From the NCBI GenBank assembly GCA_947629525.1, contig CANREB010000002.1, positions 113,410 to 177,409 on the forward strand: DNA of 64,000 bases. Direction: 5' to 3'. The DNA comes from an uncultured Lachnospiraceae bacterium. Its GTDB lineage: Bacteria; Bacillota; Clostridia; Lachnospirales; Lachnospiraceae. A model generated the notes under the pieces. That model had not been told where the DNA came from. It ran no database searches and worked only from the letters and a program-made list of their open reading frames with translations. This document shows positions 44,756 to 52,901 of this stretch, piece after piece (positions within the stretch are counted from its first letter, which is position 1; each line of letters starts with the position of its first letter). Position numbers and translations under genes: made by a program.

Positions 44756-45398
44756 CACTTTGAAAGCTGCAAAACTTGATTTTGCTTTGATAAAGCCTTA
44801 CATGAAAAATATCTGTTTCACTATGGTAATTCCGGTTGTTTTTGCTGCCATTAACAGATCACTTATGACTGGCGTTTCTTTTGCTATGTGCTTTATTGCA
44901 ATGACCACCGGATATACATTTTCAGTTTCAGAAAAAAGCGGTATGGATAGGCTGTACGGTATTCTGCCAATCTCTAAAAAGCACTTGGTTTTCGGAAGAT
45001 ATTTATATACCTGTTTAATGGGATTTTTGGCTTTCCTGTTTTCAATGATCACTCACCCTCTTGTTTTAAGGGTGCTTGGGGAAACAATACATCCCGTGGA
45101 TATTTGTTTTGCCATTGTACTTGGTATTCTTATGTTCACTCTTTATACGGTATTCCAGTTGCCGGGGTACTATAAGCTTGGGGCTATAAATGGCAGAATT
45201 TTTATGTATATTCCCGTGGCAGGTTTTCTTGCCATTCTGCTGCTTGCTTCAAAACTTAATTTAACAAATAATCCTATTTTCTCCGCACTTACAGGTAATC
45301 CCATGATTTCAATAATCGCTGTACTGTTAGTGTGTATCATTGCATATCTGCTCTCTATCATTATGTCAATAAAAATCGTGCAGAGGAAGGAGATGTAA
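44748..45398 (+). CDS. ABC-2 type transporter permease subunit
   Basis: A 216-residue membrane protein with about six hydrophobic segments (from IKPYMKNICFTMVIPVVFAA on). The SEKSGMDRLYGILPISKKHLV segment is the conserved cytoplasmic helix of ABC-2 permeases that contacts the ATPase. The ATG at 44748 with GGAG upstream overlaps the ATPase stop by 8 bp. It is the membrane partner of the upstream ATPase. Confidence 0.9.
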   Translation: MNDTLKAAKLDFALIKPYMKNICFTMVIPVVFAAINRSLMTGVSFAMCFIAMTTGYTFSVSEKSGMDRLYGILPISKKHLVFGRYLYTCLMGFLAFLFSMITHPLVLRVLGETIHPVDICFAIVLGILMFTLYTVFQLPGYYKLGAINGRIFMYIPVAGFLAILLLASKLNLTNNPIFSALTGNPMISIIAVLLVCIIAYLLSIIMSIKIVQRKEM

Positions 45399-45400
45399 CC

Positions 45401-45496
45401 ATGGATTTTACTGTCCCTATTGTAGTGCTGTTTATCGTTTTTGGTATTCCTCTGCGGAATAAGGTTATCAAGGAATATAGAAAAAGGAAAAAATAA
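45401..45496 (+). CDS. 31-residue single-span membrane peptide
   Basis: The short frame encodes a hydrophobic stretch (FTVPIVVLFIVFGIPL) and a basic tail (RNKVIKEYRKRKK). AAGGAG lies eight bases before its ATG, and it starts two bases after the permease stop, so it is probably a real last gene of the ABC operon. It may be a small transporter subunit; function unknown. Confidence 0.6.
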   Translation: MDFTVPIVVLFIVFGIPLRNKVIKEYRKRKK

Positions 45497-45535
45497 TGTA
45501 AATAATTGAAATTGTTTTTGTTTTTCAAGGTAAAA

Positions 45536-46441
45536 CTACCACTCATACGGCGTATTCTGATATACATAATAATTCAGCCAGTTAGTGTAAAGGTTGTTGC
45601 TGTGGGAACGCCATTGCAAGGGCGGCTTCTGCGATGCGTCATCGTTGGGATAATAATTCCTTGGCATATGTATCGCAAGCCCTTTTGCCAAGTCGCGCTT
45701 GTACTCAGTGTCCAATGTGTAACGGTCATACTCGGGATGCCCGTTTACGAATATCTTCCTGCCATTCTCGGAATAGGCAAGAAATACGCCTGCCTCCTGT
45801 GACTCTGCAAGCACTGTGATATCCGCGCAGTTATGTATGTCTTCAGCAGGTGTCTCCGTATGGCGGCTGTGCGGTGCCATAAAGTAATCGTCAAAACCGC
45901 GCACAAGCGGTACTTTCCTGTTTTTCACCTTATGTGAATACAGTCCGAAAAGCTTCTCGGGCAGCATACGCTTCTGAATACCGTAGTAATGGTAAAAACC
46001 TGCCTGCGCCCCCCAGCATATGTGAAACGTGGACGTAACGTTTTTATCAGCCCAATCCATTATGGCACAAATTTCTTCCCAGTAATCTACTTCCTCAAAA
46101 GGCATATCCTCAACAGGTGCTCCTGTGATTATCATACCGTCAAAATGCTTATCCTTTATATTGTCAAATGTCGTATAAAAACGGTTTAAATGGTTAGCCG
46201 AGGTATTGAGCGACACATGGCTTTTGACCATCAGGAATGTCACATCAACCTGCAGCGGTGTATTTGAGAGCGCCCTCAAAAGCTGAAGCTCTGTGTCCTG
46301 CTTTATCGGCATAAGATTAAGTATACAGACCTGAAGCGGACGGATATCCTGATGTATCGCCCTGTTTTCATCCATCACGAATATATTTTCGTACTCAAGG
46401 ATTTCCTTTGCGGGAAGTGCGTTTTGTACTTTTATAGGCAT
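45536..46441 (-). CDS. metA: Homoserine O-acetyltransferase, MetA type
   Basis: A 301-residue MetA. The Cys nucleophile is Cys142 ([10 protein letters not shown]) with His and Glu later in [10 protein letters not shown]. At position 111 the residue is Glu (TGAPVE), not the Gly of E. coli MetA; Glu111 is the known marker for acetyl-CoA specificity in Bacillus-type MetA, so the product is O-acetylhomoserine rather than O-succinylhomoserine. This is the first committed step of methionine synthesis. It lies 18 bp after ligA in the same direction and probably shares its transcript. No SAM riboswitch fits in that short gap. Confidence 0.96.
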   Translation of the reverse strand: MPIKVQNALPAKEILEYENIFVMDENRAIHQDIRPLQVCILNLMPIKQDTELQLLRALSNTPLQVDVTFLMVKSHVSLNTSANHLNRFYTTFDNIKDKHFDGMIITGAPVEDMPFEEVDYWEEICAIMDWADKNVTSTFHICWGAQAGFYHYYGIQKRMLPEKLFGLYSHKVKNRKVPLVRGFDDYFMAPHSRHTETPAEDIHNCADITVLAESQEAGVFLAYSENGRKIFVNGHPEYDRYTLDTEYKRDLAKGLAIHMPRNYYPNDDASQKPPLQWRSHSNNLYTNWLNYYVYQNTPYEW

Positions 46442-46459
46442 TTTAAATGTTCTCCTTTA

Positions 46460-48424
46460 TCATATATCCATTTCCAAATATTCTTTCATAAAGCTTTCTT
46501 CCGTGACTATCGGGATGCCAAGCTCTTTTGCCTTTTTGTTTTTTGAAGAACTTGAAGTAATGTCGTTATTGATGAGGCATACTGTTTTGGAAGTGACGCT
46601 TCCCGTGACTTTGCCCCCCCTGCTCTCTATCAGTTCCTTAAGCTCGTTTCTGCTGCTAAAATGTACAAGGCTTCCCGTGACGACAAACACCTTGCCTTCA
46701 AGTGTCTGTTCGCCGCTGCTTTCCTCTTTGACGATATTCACTTCCCCAAGAAGATTGTCCAGCCGCTCATTATTCTGCGGTACGTTGAAATAATCGGCAA
46801 ATGCCTTGCCTATTATCTCTCCTATGCCGTCTATCTCGCTAAGTTCCTCGACATCCGCATTCCTCATTCTGTCAAGGTCATAATCGTAATGTCTGCATAT
46901 GACTTTGGCATTGGCAAGCCCGATGTTGGCTATCCCTAGGCTGTATATAAGCTTTGGCAGCGTCACGCTGCGCGCGGCGTCTATACTCTCTATAAGACGC
47001 TTGTATGATTTCTCTCCAAAACCTTCCATCGACACTATCTCGTCGTAATGTGAGTCTAAGTGGAATATATCCCTGTATTCGTGTATAAAGCCCTTAGCTA
47101 TAAACTTCTCAAGCGTCGCCTCCGACAAACCGTCTATATTAAGCGCGTCGCGGCTTACAAAAAGAGTGAATGACTTTATTTTTTTTGCGTCGCAGTCCGG
47201 ATTTACACAGTATAACGACTGCACATCGTTTACGGCACTTATCTGCGTCCTGCCGCCGCATACAGGACATATCTGCGGTATCTCGACATTATCGCTTTTC
47301 GTCAGGTTTTCCGCAATCTGCGGGATTATCATATTTGCCTTGTAAACCGTTATCCTGTCGCCTATCCCGAGTTTTAACCCGCGCAGTATGCTGATGTTGT
47401 GTACGGAAGCCCGGCTGACAGTCGTGCCTTCAAGTTCGACAGGCTCGAATACCGCAACGGGATTGATAAGCCCTGTGCGGCTCGGGCTCCACTCTATTTG
47501 CAGCAGCGTCGTCTCGCTAAGCTCATCAGCCCACTTAAAAGCTATGGAATCTCTCGGGAATTTCGCTGTGCGTCCAAGCATACGCCCGTATTCTATATCG
47601 TCATAAATGAGCACAAGCCCGTCCGACGGTATATCGTATGTCCTTATCTTCTCTTCGTAACGCGCTATCGCATCGGCAATGCTCTGCGGCGTGACTTTTA
47701 CATATTCCACTACGTCAAACCCCTGCTGCCTCAGAAATTCAAACTGCTTTTCCCTTGAATTTTCAAAGTCAACGCCATCTGCTTTCACAAGCGAAAAAGC
47801 ATAAAAACGCACATTTCTCTCCGCAGTTATCCTGTTGTTGAGCTGACGCACGGAACCTGAACAGAGATTTCGCGGGTTTTTATACTTAAGCCCGTCGTCG
47901 CCTATATGACTGTTTATCTCTTCAAAATCACTGTATGTGATGACAGCTTCCCCGCGCAGTATAAGCTCATCCTGATACCTGATGCGCAGCGGGATGTTTT
48001 TAAATACTTTCGCATTGTTCGTGATGACCTCGCCGACTTCGCCGTTGCCGCGCGTGACAGCCTTTTGCAGTTCACCGTCCCTGTAAGTGAGCACTATCGT
48101 CAGTCCGTCAAGTTTCCAGCTAAGCAGTCCTTCCCTGCCGTTAAGCCACTGCGCAAGTTCATCTCTGTCCTTTGTCTTGTCAAGCGACAGCATCGGGGAT
48201 CCGTGAGCCTCCTTTGGCAGCTCGTCCACAGCCTCATATCCTACGCTCATTGTAGGGCTTCCCGTAAGCACCATTCCCGTTTTCTTTTCAAGCGCGGCAA
48301 GCTCATCGTAAAGAGCATCATACTCATAATTGCTCATTATCTCCCTGTCTTCGGAATAATACGCCTTTGATGCCTCTTTAAGCTTTTCGGCAAGTTCTTT
48401 CATTCTGTTCAGATCTGCGTCCAT
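46460..48424 (-). CDS. ligA: NAD-dependent DNA ligase
   Basis: A 654-residue LigA. The active-site Lys is Lys104 in SWKLDGLT. A zinc ribbon (CPVCGG ... CVNPDCDAKK) lies around residues 395-420, helix-hairpin-helix repeats follow (for example GFGEKSYKRL, IDGIGEIIGKAF), and the C-terminus is a BRCT domain (about 575-654). The enzyme seals nicks in replication and repair. It starts 3 bp after the pseudouridine synthase stop and is followed by metA. Confidence 0.96.
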   Translation of the reverse strand: MDADLNRMKELAEKLKEASKAYYSEDREIMSNYEYDALYDELAALEKKTGMVLTGSPTMSVGYEAVDELPKEAHGSPMLSLDKTKDRDELAQWLNGREGLLSWKLDGLTIVLTYRDGELQKAVTRGNGEVGEVITNNAKVFKNIPLRIRYQDELILRGEAVITYSDFEEINSHIGDDGLKYKNPRNLCSGSVRQLNNRITAERNVRFYAFSLVKADGVDFENSREKQFEFLRQQGFDVVEYVKVTPQSIADAIARYEEKIRTYDIPSDGLVLIYDDIEYGRMLGRTAKFPRDSIAFKWADELSETTLLQIEWSPSRTGLINPVAVFEPVELEGTTVSRASVHNISILRGLKLGIGDRITVYKANMIIPQIAENLTKSDNVEIPQICPVCGGRTQISAVNDVQSLYCVNPDCDAKKIKSFTLFVSRDALNIDGLSEATLEKFIAKGFIHEYRDIFHLDSHYDEIVSMEGFGEKSYKRLIESIDAARSVTLPKLIYSLGIANIGLANAKVICRHYDYDLDRMRNADVEELSEIDGIGEIIGKAFADYFNVPQNNERLDNLLGEVNIVKEESSGEQTLEGKVFVVTGSLVHFSSRNELKELIESRGGKVTGSVTSKTVCLINNDITSSSSKNKKAKELGIPIVTEESFMKEYLEMDI

Positions 48425-48427
48425 TGG

Positions 48428-49150
48428 TCAGTTCCCCCGTTTTGCTCCGATGCCGCATTCGCGGTAAAGTTCTTCAAGTTCCTCGCCTGTTATTTCCCTG
48501 TACTCTCCGCTTTTAAGTCTGCCAAGCCTGATATTGAGCACACGCACGCGCACAAGCGATCTGATATTATATCCGAAGCATCTGCACATACGGCGTATCT
48601 GTCTGTTCAGCCCCTGTGTCAGCACTATGCGGAAGGTATACTTTCCAATCTGTTCTGTCCTGCACTCGCGCGTCGTACATTCCAGTTCCTCCAAATATAC
48701 GCCCCGGCTCATCGACTCCAAAAATTCCTGCGTTATTTCCTTATCTGTCTTTACGATGTATTCCTTTTCATGACGGTTTGAGCCTTTTGTCATCTGTTGG
48801 ATTAGTTCTCCGTCGTTTGTCATTATCATAAGACCTTCCGAGTCTTTGTCAAGACGCCCCGCATATGTGAGGCGTATCGGGTATCTGACGGCGTCCGTTA
48901 TTGTTTTATCGGCATATTTATCCTTCTCCGTGCACACGACACCTGACGGCTTATTGTAAGCAAGCACTACCTTTTTTACCCCGTGCCTGATGCGCCTGCC
49001 GTTCACTTCAACAATATCATCTTCTCCGACCTGCATGCCGCTTTTTGCAATATTGCCGTTCAATGTGACGCGCCCCGCCTCTATTAGTCTGTCCGCTTCT
49101 CTTCTTGAGCATACTCCGCAGTCCGCTATATACTTATTTAACCTTATCAT
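48428..49150 (-). CDS. RsuA/RluF-family pseudouridine synthase
   Basis: A 240-residue enzyme with an N-terminal S4 RNA-binding domain (RLNKYIADCGVCSRREADRL) and a catalytic domain in which the catalytic Asp lies in YAGRLDKDSEGLMIM. LNRQIRRMC is the conserved C-terminal block. The pattern is closest to RluF/RluB-type 23S rRNA synthases; the exact site is not known. It probably belongs with ligA and metA in one transcript. Confidence 0.9.
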   Translation of the reverse strand: MIRLNKYIADCGVCSRREADRLIEAGRVTLNGNIAKSGMQVGEDDIVEVNGRRIRHGVKKVVLAYNKPSGVVCTEKDKYADKTITDAVRYPIRLTYAGRLDKDSEGLMIMTNDGELIQQMTKGSNRHEKEYIVKTDKEITQEFLESMSRGVYLEELECTTRECRTEQIGKYTFRIVLTQGLNRQIRRMCRCFGYNIRSLVRVRVLNIRLGRLKSGEYREITGEELEELYRECGIGAKRGN

Positions 49151-49184
49151 GCTTCATAGCTTCTCCGTTCCGTGCCGACGACTG

Positions 49185-50204
49185 TTATTGCGTTTCTTCG
49201 CTTTCCTCATCAGTCTCGCTTTGACATTCACATGGATATTTTATTCCCCAGTCCATGCGCAGCCTGTCCATAAGCTGCATTATTCTCAGAGTCTCATCGT
49301 GCGGCATCTGCCAGCACTCTGTCTCTTTCTTGTCGATCGCCTCAAGGCATGCTGAAACCTCATATTCATATCCCGTTATCTGTTTCGGTGCCTTTATCGT
49401 TTTTCCCGCTTTATACGCCGCGTCGTAAACTTTGACCGACTCAAAATTATTTATGTTCTCAACCTCAATATAGCCTTTTGGTCCGTATATTATGCCGCGC
49501 CTGTCGCTGATTGCATTCATTGTGCTGTTCAAAACCGCCACTTTTTTATCTTTGAAAGTCAGTGTAATGCTGTCCGACAGATCAACTCCGGTATCGGTAA
49601 GCGTGCATGATGACGTTACGTTCTCGATATCTTTGCCGAACATCATAGAAGCAAAATTAAGCACATAAACGCCCAAATCAAGCAAAGTGCCTCCCGAAAG
49701 GGCAGGGTCTGTCATACGCTGCTTGTCCGCGATGTTATAGCCAAGGTTTGCGGTCAGCATCGTCGGCTCTCCTATTATACCTGAATTTAATATGCTCTTG
49801 ATAGTGGTGAGCATCGGCATATATCTTACCCACATAGCCTCAGCCACAAATACATTCCTTTCGCGCGCAAGTTCTATTACTTCCTGCGCCTGCCGTGCAT
49901 TTGTGGTAAAAGATTTTTCACACAAAACGTTCTTGTTGTTTTCTATGCACATTATCATATTGGCATAGTGCTCGGAATGAGGCGTGGCTATATAGACCAA
50001 ATCGATCTTATCGTCAAGCATCATTTCCTCATATGAAGCGTATGCTACCTTTATTCCGTATTCTTTCGCAAACTCCTGCGCGCGCTCCTCATTTCTCGAC
50101 GCCACACCGTAGCACTTTACGTTTTTCATCTTCTTTATGGTGCCTGCCATAACACCCGCGATTTTTCCCGTACCCATTATCGCAACTCTTTTTTGCTTAA
50201 GCAT
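49185..50204 (-). CDS. Gfo/Idh/MocA family oxidoreductase
   Basis: A 339-residue NAD(P)-binding protein. The N-terminal Rossmann loop is VAIMGTGKIAG, followed by YIATPHSEHY and CEKSFTTNARQ (the family EKP motif reads EKS). The C-terminal half is the family's alpha/beta dimerisation domain with the expected His/Asp/Lys region around LLDLGVY. Members oxidise or reduce sugars, inositols or dihydrodiols; substrate unknown. AAGGGGG six bases before the ATG at 50204 supports the start. Confidence 0.92.
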   Translation of the reverse strand: MLKQKRVAIMGTGKIAGVMAGTIKKMKNVKCYGVASRNEERAQEFAKEYGIKVAYASYEEMMLDDKIDLVYIATPHSEHYANMIMCIENNKNVLCEKSFTTNARQAQEVIELARERNVFVAEAMWVRYMPMLTTIKSILNSGIIGEPTMLTANLGYNIADKQRMTDPALSGGTLLDLGVYVLNFASMMFGKDIENVTSSCTLTDTGVDLSDSITLTFKDKKVAVLNSTMNAISDRRGIIYGPKGYIEVENINNFESVKVYDAAYKAGKTIKAPKQITGYEYEVSACLEAIDKKETECWQMPHDETLRIMQLMDRLRMDWGIKYPCECQSETDEESEETQ

Positions 50205-50234
50205 ATCGATCCCCCTTGTCATATTTTTTATACT

Positions 50235-50269
50235 AAAAACCCATGTATCAATAATATCCACATGGGTTT
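50235..50269 (-). terminator. Rho-independent terminator
   Basis: On the minus strand AAACCCATGT pairs with ACATGGGTTT around a 13-base loop, followed by a T-run. It lies just downstream of the SH3-domain protein gene. Confidence 0.75.
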
Positions 50270-50280
50270 AGTAATGACGG

Positions 50281-51864
50281 TTATTCAAAAAATTCTGACT
50301 TGACGTATCCGTTGCTTCCGTTATAGTTTATCCTGTACCACTCGCCCAAATCTTCAAGCAGGTCGTATGTAGCCTGAGCCTTGGCAAGTCCAAGCTTCTC
50401 CGAATCCTGACTTGCGGCGCTTCTTACGTTTACATTTGTCGTCGCTTTTACCTGTCTTATCGCTTGGTCTACAGCCTCTGTCGAAACCACTTCAAGATAG
50501 TCGCTCTTTATATACGCTTCATTTCCTTCAAAAATGACCTTGCTCCATCCGTTTACGCGTTCTTCTATCCTCGTAAGCTCCGTACCTGTAGTCAGGCGTC
50601 CAATCTTGTCAGCTTCCTCGCTGTCGGATGAACGCACATTTACCGTATCTGTAGTCCTAACGATCTGGTTGACCGTCTGATTTTCCATTATTTCTTCCTG
50701 CTGCTGCGTGCTGCCCTGCTCCGGCGCTTCTTCACCCTGTGCGCCCTCGCCCGCGTCTGTCTGCGTCTGCTGTTCGTTTTCTTCCTGAAGCTGAGCCATC
50801 TCAATCTCTACAGAATTCTTTACTTCGTCGTAAAGGTTATCCATAAATTTGTCAAGCTCTCCGTCTGCCGAACGCGCATCGGCAAATTCAACGTCTATCC
50901 TGTTATAGAGATCGACAACATCCTGCTGTACCGTAACAAGGTCAAACGCCGCCAAAACATCTTTGTCCATCACGCCGTCTATGACATAATTTCCATCGCT
51001 GCCGGGGTACACATAAAAAGCAGTAAGTCCGGGGGACTTTGTTTCTATGTCATTAAACTTGACATAATATGTCACATATACGAAATAGCTGTTATCCGCT
51101 AAGCCCTCTTTGGTGTAGCATATAAGATTATCATAATGCTCGATAAATTCGCTTCGTTTCTTAAGCGTGAGATATTCCGTGTCGCTTGTCTCATCACGTA
51201 TAGCCGTGATGGTGTCCATATCGCCTTCGGCAAGCGCAGTGTAAAATCTGTCCATAAGCGCGTTTATCTCGGGATATGCGTTTGCTTCAAGCGGTTTCTG
51301 TGATGACTCTTCCTCCTCCTGCGATTCGCTCGTGCTGTTTGTATCTGCTGATATCTGCTCATCGTCAGAAGTCTTTCTCGAACTCATAAACGACACTATG
51401 ACCGCTATGACTATTATACATGCCGCGGCGGGAAGCAGTATCTTTGCAACAGAGACAGCAACCGTCTTTGCGTCCTTTGCTTTTAATCCGGCTGTTATCT
51501 TATCTTTTTCCTCTTTTATGATACTTGCCGCTTTATTTTCTGCTTTTTTATCTCCTGTCTTCTTATCTACGGTTTTCTTATTCTCTGTTTTTTTATCTTC
51601 TGCTTTTTTATCTTCTGTCTTTCTATCTTCCGGCTTTTTATCTTCTGTCCTTTTATCTTCTGCTTCCTTTTTTTCTTCCGCTTTTGCCTGCATTACTTCT
51701 GTTTCCGCCTTTGTCTCCTGAACATCTTCTGCGGCAGGCTGAGTCTTTTTTTCCTCCACGGCATTTACACCGGAATTATTTTTTTTGTTATTTATGTTAT
51801 CTGTGTTCCGATTTTGGTTTCTGTTATTATTGTTTCCTGATTTATTATTTTTCTTTTTGCCCAT
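50281..51864 (-). CDS. Membrane-anchored protein with two SH3b domains and KDK-type repeats
   Basis: A 527-residue protein. The N-terminus is Asn/Lys-rich, followed by a highly charged repeat of 5-residue units around EDKKT/ENKKA (about residues 65-115), a single membrane span (about 140-162, SVAKILLPAAACIIVIAVIV), a Ser/Glu-rich linker, a folded outer domain (about 195-340) and two C-terminal bacterial SH3 domains (TVNVRSSDSEEADKIG and TNVNVRSAASQDSEKLG). SH3b domains usually bind cell-wall peptides. The repeat lies on the cytoplasmic side if the topology is N-in. GGAG five bases before the ATG fixes the start. Function unknown. Confidence 0.85.
   Translation of the reverse strand: MGKKKNNKSGNNNNRNQNRNTDNINNKKNNSGVNAVEEKKTQPAAEDVQETKAETEVMQAKAEEKKEAEDKRTEDKKPEDRKTEDKKAEDKKTENKKTVDKKTGDKKAENKAASIIKEEKDKITAGLKAKDAKTVAVSVAKILLPAAACIIVIAVIVSFMSSRKTSDDEQISADTNSTSESQEEEESSQKPLEANAYPEINALMDRFYTALAEGDMDTITAIRDETSDTEYLTLKKRSEFIEHYDNLICYTKEGLADNSYFVYVTYYVKFNDIETKSPGLTAFYVYPGSDGNYVIDGVMDKDVLAAFDLVTVQQDVVDLYNRIDVEFADARSADGELDKFMDNLYDEVKNSVEIEMAQLQEENEQQTQTDAGEGAQGEEAPEQGSTQQQEEIMENQTVNQIVRTTDTVNVRSSDSEEADKIGRLTTGTELTRIEERVNGWSKVIFEGNEAYIKSDYLEVVSTEAVDQAIRQVKATTNVNVRSAASQDSEKLGLAKAQATYDLLEDLGEWYRINYNGSNGYVKSEFFE
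51536..51666 (-). repeat. 15-bp-unit coding repeat (EDKK/ENKK) in the SH3 protein gene
   Basis: On the plus strand the unit reads TTTTTTATCTTCTGC or close variants, eight or nine times in a row, encoding Lys-Lys-x-(E/V/G)-(D/N) units in the protein. Low-complexity repeats like this often vary in copy number between strains. Confidence 0.75.
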
Positions 51865-51920
51865 TTTCACTCCATCCTTACTGTAGCTTTAAAATCGTAG
51901 CGATATAAGTTTGCCGCAAA

Positions 51921-51992
51921 TGCACCCGACAGGAATCGAACCTGCATTAAAGGCGTCGGAGGCCTTCGTTCTATCCATTAGACTACGGGTGC
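51921..51992 (-). tRNA. tRNA-Arg (anticodon CCG)
   Basis: The 72-base minus-strand sequence folds as a cloverleaf: acceptor GCACCCG/CGGGTGC plus discriminator A, anticodon stem around AAGGC/GCCTT with loop CTCCGAC (anticodon CCG, reading codon CGG), and a T-loop with GGTTCGATTCC. No 3' CCA is encoded. It stands alone between the SH3 protein gene and the AlkD-like gene. Confidence 0.96.
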
Positions 51993-52095
51993 GGGTATAT
52001 GTGACATAATATTATTACGAAAATGTTACATCACGCTTGTAATATTATCACATTTAAAGCGTTTTGTCTATAGCGGAAAATTTTTCTAATGAACG

Positions 52096-52887
52096 TTATC
52101 TTTTGAGGGTTTTGATGTATTCCTTTACTTCGGCGTCCGGATTACGCGATTCACAGATTTTGGAAAGGGTTTTATTGTATGTCCAATCATCAAGACGACA
52201 GCTACCGGTAAGCATTGCATGTACCTCATACGGAAACACGACCATAGCCTCCGCCAGTGTCCAAGCCACAGCCATACGGGCATAATAGCCCTGTGGAAAT
52301 TCACGGTTGAGCGTATCAAGTATCTTTTCAAGATAAGGGTTTGTCACCTTATATGCGCTTTTTCTGTTTATATCATCCATCGTGACTGTCTTTTTTCTCG
52401 TGATTTTACCGCCGTCAGCATCATATTTTAAAAACTGGTTCAAAATCAGTATGACCGCCGTTCTTACTTCAAACTCCTTATCCGAATAAAGATATTTCTG
52501 AATATGTTCCCATACCGCGTCGCGGTTCTTGGACGCAAAGGTAAATGAATTGCAGAACGAATCGCATACCGACCAGTTGTCGATATGCGGTATCATAAGT
52601 TCAAGCCATCCGATGCCCTCATCCGCGGAAACATCCGTGCTGCGCGTGCCATATCCTATTATCATGCCGCGCAGCATAATCTCCTCAATATAAATATCTT
52701 CGTATGCGCCGTCAAAGCGCGAAACCTCACCGCGCCAGTCGCCCTTTGAAATCTCAGCGGCTTTTTTTCTTAAGATCGGAAGCCTTACTCCAAGCATATC
52801 TTTTACGCCGGGAATAAGTCCCGCTGAAAAATCCCTGTATTTTTCGTCCGCGCAAAGCTCAAGCTGCTTTCTTATTTCGGCTCTCAT
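52096..52887 (-). CDS. DNA alkylation repair protein (AlkD-like HEAT repeat)
   Basis: A 263-residue, all-helical protein of the AlkD/AlkC type glycosylases that remove 3- or 7-alkylpurines. Family blocks visible are GVKDMLGVRLPILRKKA near the N-terminus, IDNWSVCDSFC in the middle, and the C-terminal VAWTLAEAMVVFP. The catalytic Asp of AlkD is expected in the DNWSVCD stretch. It lies 14 bp downstream of the LeuA-AraC fusion gene. AAGGAA before the ATG is an acceptable site. Confidence 0.88.
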   Translation of the reverse strand: MRAEIRKQLELCADEKYRDFSAGLIPGVKDMLGVRLPILRKKAAEISKGDWRGEVSRFDGAYEDIYIEEIMLRGMIIGYGTRSTDVSADEGIGWLELMIPHIDNWSVCDSFCNSFTFASKNRDAVWEHIQKYLYSDKEFEVRTAVILILNQFLKYDADGGKITRKKTVTMDDINRKSAYKVTNPYLEKILDTLNREFPQGYYARMAVAWTLAEAMVVFPYEVHAMLTGSCRLDDWTYNKTLSKICESRNPDAEVKEYIKTLKR

Positions 52888-52901
52888 TTACATGTTCCTT
52901 T

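Noticed and set aside
46442..46459. SAM riboswitch for metA
   Set aside because: Only 18 bp separate ligA and metA, too little for a riboswitch.
51536..51666. Possible CRISPR or minisatellite array
   Set aside because: Units are only 15 bp, no spacers exist, and they encode a charged protein linker in frame.
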